From assembly GCA_003278685.1 (NCBI GenBank), contig QCDS01000006.1:1-53104 (forward strand): a stretch of DNA of 53,104 nt. The letters run 5' to 3'. The translations under genes were made by a program, and so were the position numbers. The stretch's first letter is position 1; each line of letters begins with the position of its first letter. The notes below the pieces were generated by a model, which saw only the letters and a program-made list of their open reading frames with translations, had not been told where the DNA came from and searched no databases. The stretch is from Prochlorococcus sp. AG-355-K03. GTDB lineage: Bacteria; Cyanobacteriota; Cyanobacteriia; PCC-6307; Cyanobiaceae. Below, one piece after another: positions 48,211-53,104 of this stretch.

Positions 48211-49314
48211 TTAATATCCTAAGATTTTAGTTATATTTTTTAATGAAGGTTCAATATTTTTCCTAAAAATAGCATCGTTGTTTTTTATAGCGCAATCAGG
48301 ATCTTTCAATCCATTTCCAGTCAGAACACAAACAATAGTCGATTCTTTCTGAATTCTATTTTTATTTTTAATCAGTCCAGCAACTGATGCTGCACTGGCA
48401 GGTTCACAAAATACTCCTTCTTTGGCAAGGATTTTGTAGGCATTGATTATTTCTTCATCTGTAACTGACTGAAAGTCTCCTTTACTCTCTTTTCTTACTT
48501 TTTTTGCTTTTTCTCTATTTACAGGATTTCCAATTCTTATTGCAGTTGCAATTGTTTCTGGATCTTTAACAATTATATTTTTTACTAGTGGAGCAGAGCC
48601 TTCGGATTGAAAACCCATCATTATTGGTAATTTCAAATTTCTTTTTATTTTTGAATATTCTTTAAATCCCATCCAATAAGCAGTTATATTTCCTGCATTA
48701 CCCATTGGAATACAAAGCCAGTCAGGAGCATGACCTAAGTCATCAACTATTTCAAAAGCTGCTGTCTTTTGTCCTTGTATTCGATATGGATTAACAGAAT
48801 TAACAAGTTCTATAGGATGTTCTGCTGATAAATCTCTAACAATTTCAAGAGCTTTATCAAAGTTTCCATTGATTGATATTATCTCAGCGCCATACATTAA
48901 TGCTTGTGCAAGTTTTCCTTGTGCAACAAATCCTTCGGGTATTAAAACATAAGGTTTTAATCCTCCTCTCGAAGCATATGCAGCAGCAGCAGCAGAGGTG
49001 TTTCCAGTACTTGCACAAATTACTGCTTCACGGCCCTCTTCTTTTGCTTTGCTAATTGCCATAGTCATACCACGATCTTTAAAAGATCCTGTTGGATTAA
49101 GACCATCATATTTTAAAAAAACTTTTGTTCCATTTCCAATTAAGTTGCTAATTGACTCGCTTAGAATTAGAGGTGTATTTCCCTCATTGAGAGAAATAAT
49201 AGGAGTTTTCTTAGTAACTGGAAGATATTGTTTATAAGCCTCTATTAGACCTGGCCATCTTTTTTTTCTGTAATTAATACGCAGTTTATTTTTGATTTTA
49301 TTTAATAACACCAT
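48211..49314 (-). CDS. thrC: Threonine synthase
   Basis: A 367-aa PLP enzyme converting O-phosphohomoserine to threonine. Markers: [28 protein letters not shown] with Schiff-base K79, [21 protein letters not shown] for substrate phosphate and [16 protein letters not shown], and [11 protein letters not shown] near the C-terminus. It is the short (class II-like) form without the long N-terminal extension. Last gene of a leftward run UbiB kinase - DUF1400 - thrC, with 6 bp between it and the DUF1400 gene. Confidence 0.95.
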   Translation of the reverse strand: MVLLNKIKNKLRINYRKKRWPGLIEAYKQYLPVTKKTPIISLNEGNTPLILSESISNLIGNGTKVFLKYDGLNPTGSFKDRGMTMAISKAKEEGREAVICASTGNTSAAAAAYASRGGLKPYVLIPEGFVAQGKLAQALMYGAEIISINGNFDKALEIVRDLSAEHPIELVNSVNPYRIQGQKTAAFEIVDDLGHAPDWLCIPMGNAGNITAYWMGFKEYSKIKRNLKLPIMMGFQSEGSAPLVKNIIVKDPETIATAIRIGNPVNREKAKKVRKESKGDFQSVTDEEIINAYKILAKEGVFCEPASAASVAGLIKNKNRIQKESTIVCVLTGNGLKDPDCAIKNNDAIFRKNIEPSLKNITKILGY

Positions 49315-49320
49315 AGTTGT

Positions 49321-49893
49321 TTAATTGGTTTTGATTTTTTCTAGAGGAGAATTGGTGAAAAAGGTTAATAATTCTGAAATCGATTCTACTTTATTCATAA
49401 CTTTGCTCAAAGCGCTGACATCTAAAACTACAGTTTTAGTTGGATATCCTTCAAAAAAATTTATTAGATTTATTTTTCCATTTCCTATGTTAATTCCTTG
49501 AATTACGCTTGCTCTAAGAGCCAACATACCTGTTCTTTCATCAGTTGCTCTTGGTGGGTGGATAATAGATGAAAGTCTTGTTAAAAAAACATTTCCTATT
49601 TCAGAATAAATTAATTTGCTTGCAATGGTAATAGGAACCTCAAAATCTTTATTTAAAACTGTTCTAATTTCTTTATCGGGAGACCCGGTTGCTTTCAAAA
49701 TTCTTTTTAATTTTTTTGTGGATTTACCTCCATTAGCAAAAGTTTTTAAAGAATTTACTTTAATTGTTCTAGAAAATATGCTGTATATAATTTTAATTTC
49801 TTCAGCAGCATTAGCTTTTGGAACATTAAAAGATAATGGAAAAATTACTAGAATAAAAAATATTTTAAATCTTAAAAATTTACTAAACTTCAT
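49321..49893 (-). CDS. DUF1400-like exported protein
   Basis: 190 aa. An N-terminal signal peptide (KIFFILVIFPLSFNVPKANA) ends near residue 29. The remainder is like the DUF1400 domain found at the N-terminus of cyanobacterial alpha/beta hydrolases: AEEIKIIYSIFSRTIKVNSLKTFANGG in parts, then KLIYSEIGNVFLTRLSSII and MLALRASVIQGINIGNGKINLINFFEGYPT. The hydrolase domain itself is absent, so this is a stand-alone form of unknown function. Its ATG directly abuts the stop of the UbiB-family gene, and thrC follows after 6 bp. Confidence 0.75.
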   Translation of the reverse strand: MKFSKFLRFKIFFILVIFPLSFNVPKANAAEEIKIIYSIFSRTIKVNSLKTFANGGKSTKKLKRILKATGSPDKEIRTVLNKDFEVPITIASKLIYSEIGNVFLTRLSSIIHPPRATDERTGMLALRASVIQGINIGNGKINLINFFEGYPTKTVVLDVSALSKVMNKVESISELLTFFTNSPLEKIKTN

Positions 49894-51750
49894 TTAGATA
49901 TTTGCGCCAGCGGCAATTTTTACAAGTCTTACTACTCCTTTTTCAGTTACTTTTTTTGCTATTTTTATACCCATTTCTTTTGTGTAGGGCTCATTTATAA
50001 GTCTAGGAACCCTTTTTAGAAAAATGTCAATTGAATAACCGGGTATTTTTTGTAAAATATCTAAAAAGTTTCTTAAGGGTTCTGCATACATTAAAAGGTC
50101 GCTCAAGTTGTTGTTTTCGTTAATAGTATTTAATTTAATTGATTGTGGAAGATAGTTATTCAAACTTTTCAATATTTTTAGACTAAATAAATCTATCTGA
50201 TTTGTTAAACCTTCAACTATCTCATTTCTAAGAAATCCGCCATTTGGAGAAAAGAGAAGATTTATAACTTCGTCTAAAAGTTTTTCTAAATCGAGATTTG
50301 TTTGCTTTGCAGCGTTAGAAAGCAGATCTTCTAAACGGTCCCATTTAAATTTTTTATCATCAAAAAGCATTTCTTTCAGGCTTTCCCTTAATTGTGGATC
50401 AGGGTCTTCCATCAATCTTCTTGCAAAATATGGATAAGCTGCGCCTAATATTTTGAAGTTTGGATCTACACTTAAAGCTATTCCTTCTAATGTAAGTAAT
50501 GACCTAATTATAAGTGCATAATATGGGGGTAGTCTGAAAGGGAATTTATACATAACACCAGACATATCGTCTGTAACGCTCTTAAAATCCATTTTTGAAA
50601 CTCCTTGTTCGACGGCGTTAATGAAAACATCTTGAAATGCTGGAACAATGGGTTCTAGATTAACTTCCTCCGATAAAAATCCCAATTTTACGAAATCTTG
50701 AGATAATTTATCGAAGTTTTTATTTACTAAATGTACTACTGCTTGAATTAATCCTGATCTAGATTCTCTAGAAACTTCGCTCATCATACCAAAATCTAGA
50801 TAACATAATCTTCCATCTTCCAAGGCTAATAAGTTACCTGGATGTGGGTCTGCATGAAAAAAACCATGTTCTAGAAGCTGTTCTAAACTGCATTGGACAC
50901 CTATATCAATCATTTCATCAGGATTAATTCCTAATTTTTTTACGTCTTCTAAATTTGTTAACTTTGTACCGTCTATCCATTCCATTGCTAAAACTCTTCT
51001 TGAAGTTATATCTTTATAAATTTTTGGTACCGCAATCATTTTATTATGTTTATGCATATCTCTAAATTTTTCTGCATTTGCAGCTTCGTTTAGGTAATCC
51101 ATCTCTTCAAAAACTCTTTTGCCTAATTCATCAATCAAAGCAACTAGATCACTTCTTATTAATCCGATATTGTTCTTTAGCCAATAAGCAATATTTCTCA
51201 CTATGTAAAGATCTAAGGTTATTTGTTCTCTTAAACCAGGTCTTTGTACTTTTATTGCAACGATCTCTTCATTCTGTAATTTAGCTTTATGCACTTGTCC
51301 TAAAGAAGCAGCGGAAATTGGGTTTTTATCAATTTCTAAAAAAATCTCATCTATTTTATATCCTAAATCTTCTTCAATTAATTCCATAGCTTTATCGCCA
51401 TCAAATCCAGGGAGTTGATCTTGCAATTCAGATAATTCTTCTAATAGAATTCCTGGGATTATATCTGGTCTTGTTGATAAAGCTTGGCCTGCTTTAACAA
51501 ATGCAGGTCCAAGTTCCACCAACAAATTTGTTAATTCTCTAGCTCTAAATCTTGCTTGGTGTTCATTTTTCAATCTACCAGTTAATTTATCCCATCCAAC
51601 GGAGAAGATGTAAGCGAAAATAGGTATGAGTGTTTGCCAAAGTCTTTTTAAAAGTCTTTTAGGATTTTTTTTGTAAATTTTAGAAATCGTATCTGGATCA
51701 TAATTTAATAGTCCAGATACTTCTATAAAATCAGTAAAATCTTCTTTCAT
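49894..51750 (-). CDS. ABC1/UbiB (AarF) family atypical kinase
   Basis: 618 aa. The UbiB signature KAGQALSTRPDIIP (86-99) replaces the canonical glycine-rich loop start. AASLGQVHKA acts as the Ala-rich nucleotide loop, followed by VAIKVQRPGL (Lys), HADPHPGNLL (catalytic loop) and LDFGMMS (metal-binding DFG-like). Cyanobacterial and plastid ABC1 kinases affect prenyl-quinone and tocopherol metabolism and sit at thylakoids or plastoglobules; the target here is not known. A hydrophobic segment (IPIFAYIFSVGW, about 42-53) and C-terminal helices suggest membrane association. Divergent from recN across 68 bp. Confidence 0.92.
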   Translation of the reverse strand: MKEDFTDFIEVSGLLNYDPDTISKIYKKNPKRLLKRLWQTLIPIFAYIFSVGWDKLTGRLKNEHQARFRARELTNLLVELGPAFVKAGQALSTRPDIIPGILLEELSELQDQLPGFDGDKAMELIEEDLGYKIDEIFLEIDKNPISAASLGQVHKAKLQNEEIVAIKVQRPGLREQITLDLYIVRNIAYWLKNNIGLIRSDLVALIDELGKRVFEEMDYLNEAANAEKFRDMHKHNKMIAVPKIYKDITSRRVLAMEWIDGTKLTNLEDVKKLGINPDEMIDIGVQCSLEQLLEHGFFHADPHPGNLLALEDGRLCYLDFGMMSEVSRESRSGLIQAVVHLVNKNFDKLSQDFVKLGFLSEEVNLEPIVPAFQDVFINAVEQGVSKMDFKSVTDDMSGVMYKFPFRLPPYYALIIRSLLTLEGIALSVDPNFKILGAAYPYFARRLMEDPDPQLRESLKEMLFDDKKFKWDRLEDLLSNAAKQTNLDLEKLLDEVINLLFSPNGGFLRNEIVEGLTNQIDLFSLKILKSLNNYLPQSIKLNTINENNNLSDLLMYAEPLRNFLDILQKIPGYSIDIFLKRVPRLINEPYTKEMGIKIAKKVTEKGVVRLVKIAAGANI

Positions 51751-51818
51751 AACTTTATATATTTAAACCCTTTATTTTTTTAAAAAAGAAGCTAATTTTT
51801 TTATATGGAAGATTTATC

Positions 51819-53104
51819 ATGTTAATACAACTAAAAATAGAAAATATTGCCTTAATAGAAATTATAGAAATTAATTTCGAAAAAGGTTTGAATATCATAA
51901 CTGGGGATTCAGGTTCAGGAAAATCATTAATTTTGGATTCCCTGAATGCTTTATTTGGTGGAACTAATATACCTCTAAAACATTTGATTCGTCCAGGAAA
52001 AGATTTTTGTGTTATTGAGGCAATATTTTCCTCTTCTTCTCAAATAAATAATTGGTTAATTAGTAATGGTTTTGAAATAACATCTTCAGAACTACAAATT
52101 AAAAGAAAATCTTATAAAAAGAACAATAAAATCTTATCCAAATATAGCCTTAATGATTTAACAATTAATAGACAATCATTAGAAAAACTTGGTGGATTTT
52201 TAATAGATTCTGCAGGTCAATCTGATACTTTTATCTTTGATTCTTTAGATAAAAGAAGATTAATTATTGATGACTTATGTTCACAAGAATTTAGAGAGAC
52301 TAGTGAAAGGATTAAAAGTATATGGGGAGAAACTAAAGTTTTACAGGAATCAATGGATGAAAAAATAGAATTTTCTAAGAATCAAGAAGAAAAAAACTTG
52401 GCAATTAAACACATGTTGAAGAGTTTAGAAGAAGCTGATTTAAATTCCAGTGAAGAAATTTTAGAATTAGAGTTAGTAGAAAAAAAACTTTTGAATAATT
52501 TAGAAATTAATAATTCAATTAAATCATCATTAGAAAATTTAAATAATTTCAGTCATGATGAGCCTTCAGTAACTTCTTTCATAAATCAATCAATAAAGAT
52601 TTTAAATAAAACAGCAGATTTCGATTTAAAGATTCAAAAATTTAGAGAGAAGTTATTAAATATTCATGCTGATATTGAAGATTTAATTTTTGATCTAAAC
52701 TCATATTTGCAAGAAATAGAAAATCATGAATCTAATCTTCCAGAAATACAAAAAAGATTATTCTTTTTAAAAAACTTAGAGAGAACTTTTTCATTGGATC
52801 TTACTCAATTAATTGAAAGGCGCGATCAATTAAAGACGTATTTTCAACAAAATGATCAAGGTAGTGATATTTCCAGGATTCAAACTCAGATTGAGAATTT
52901 ACAAAGTAATTTAAATTCTTTATTTATTATTCAATCTACTGAAAGAAAAAAAATTGCTAAACAGTTACAAAATTCAGTAATGTCGATTTTAAGCAATCTA
53001 GGTTTAGAAAATGCAAATTTTTCAATCCAATTTTCTGAATGCAAGCCTTCTGGCGATGGAATTGACGATATAAATTTTTTGTTTTCGGCTAATCCTGATC
53101 AGAA
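51819..53104 (+). CDS. recN: DNA repair protein RecN, N-terminal part
   Basis: SMC-like ATPase that acts on double-strand breaks. The ATG is at 51819; about 428 codons are in the window and the gene runs off the right edge (full length about 560). Walker A is GDSGSGKS (29-36), preceded by LIQLKIENIALIE, which is diagnostic for RecN. The segment QSLEKLGGFLIDSAGQSD corresponds to the conserved region with the Q-loop. Long coiled-coil stretches (about 165-365) follow. Walker B and the second head lie beyond the window. No disruption noted in the visible part. Confidence 0.95.
   Translation, partial: MLIQLKIENIALIEIIEINFEKGLNIITGDSGSGKSLILDSLNALFGGTNIPLKHLIRPGKDFCVIEAIFSSSSQINNWLISNGFEITSSELQIKRKSYKKNNKILSKYSLNDLTINRQSLEKLGGFLIDSAGQSDTFIFDSLDKRRLIIDDLCSQEFRETSERIKSIWGETKVLQESMDEKIEFSKNQEEKNLAIKHMLKSLEEADLNSSEEILELELVEKKLLNNLEINNSIKSSLENLNNFSHDEPSVTSFINQSIKILNKTADFDLKIQKFREKLLNIHADIEDLIFDLNSYLQEIENHESNLPEIQKRLFFLKNLERTFSLDLTQLIERRDQLKTYFQQNDQGSDISRIQTQIENLQSNLNSLFIIQSTERKKIAKQLQNSVMSILSNLGLENANFSIQFSECKPSGDGIDDINFLFSANPDQ

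Overview
The window looks like a chromosomal segment of a streamlined marine picocyanobacterium, most likely a high-light-adapted Prochlorococcus. The DNA is strongly AT-rich, coding density is very high, and convergent genes abut or overlap at their stop codons. The proteins are cyanobacterial in type: Flv1/Flv3 flavodiiron proteins, a lumenal CYP38/TLP40-like cyclophilin, Gap2, an RRM-glycine RNA-binding protein, and CbiD of the anaerobic cobamide route. The series dnaN - PRC-barrel gene - purL - purF - gyrA-like - TPR - queG - DUF502 - nusB - ftsY - PP2C - argH is, from memory, the order at coordinate 1 of Prochlorococcus chromosomes, read here in reverse. No database was consulted.

Layout, left to right. 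1-2108: the start of alaS, leftward and cut by the window edge. 2228-8091: flv3, an interval of about 1.7 kb, then flv1 and a small FMN reductase. 8113-14395: a leftward block with cbiD, guaA, a RecB/Cas4-like nuclease, a membrane protein, a 47-codon small ORF and PBP2. 14456-20223: class V aminotransferase, AbrB-type permease domain, exported charged protein, conserved cyanobacterial HNH protein, SDR protein, pdxA, accB. 20229-26806: efp, cyclophilin, thiL, gap2, murC, murB, ybaB. 26772-30351: rsgA, tusA, dnaJ, grpE, msrB. 30372-37677: dusA, RNA-binding protein, argH, PP2C phosphatase, ftsY, nusB, DUF502. 37824-42159: queG, TPR protein, gyrA-like. 42156-47873: purF, purL, PRC-barrel gene and dnaN as a leftward operon. 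47874-48210: a gene-free AT-rich interval that I propose as oriC. 48211-53104: thrC, DUF1400 protein and UbiB-family kinase leftward, and the start of recN rightward.

Most of the window is core housekeeping. The least ordinary part is 4004-5746, between the two flavodiiron genes. It holds an HNH endonuclease gene broken by an in-frame stop (its N-terminal homology continues upstream of the stop), a relatively GC-rich stretch that folds into nested hairpins and is a candidate structured RNA, a 48-codon ORF with a near-perfect Shine-Dalgarno sequence, and a flv1 leader rich in inverted repeats. The two flavodiiron proteins show reciprocal decay: Flv3 keeps the diiron ligands but has a poor FMN loop, while Flv1 keeps the FMN loop and has lost most iron ligands. 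Other points of interest are a PurF that lacks two of the four Fe-S cysteines of the Bacillus-type enzyme, five exact 30-bp repeats in ftsY, and stop codons interlocked as CTAA at two convergent junctions.
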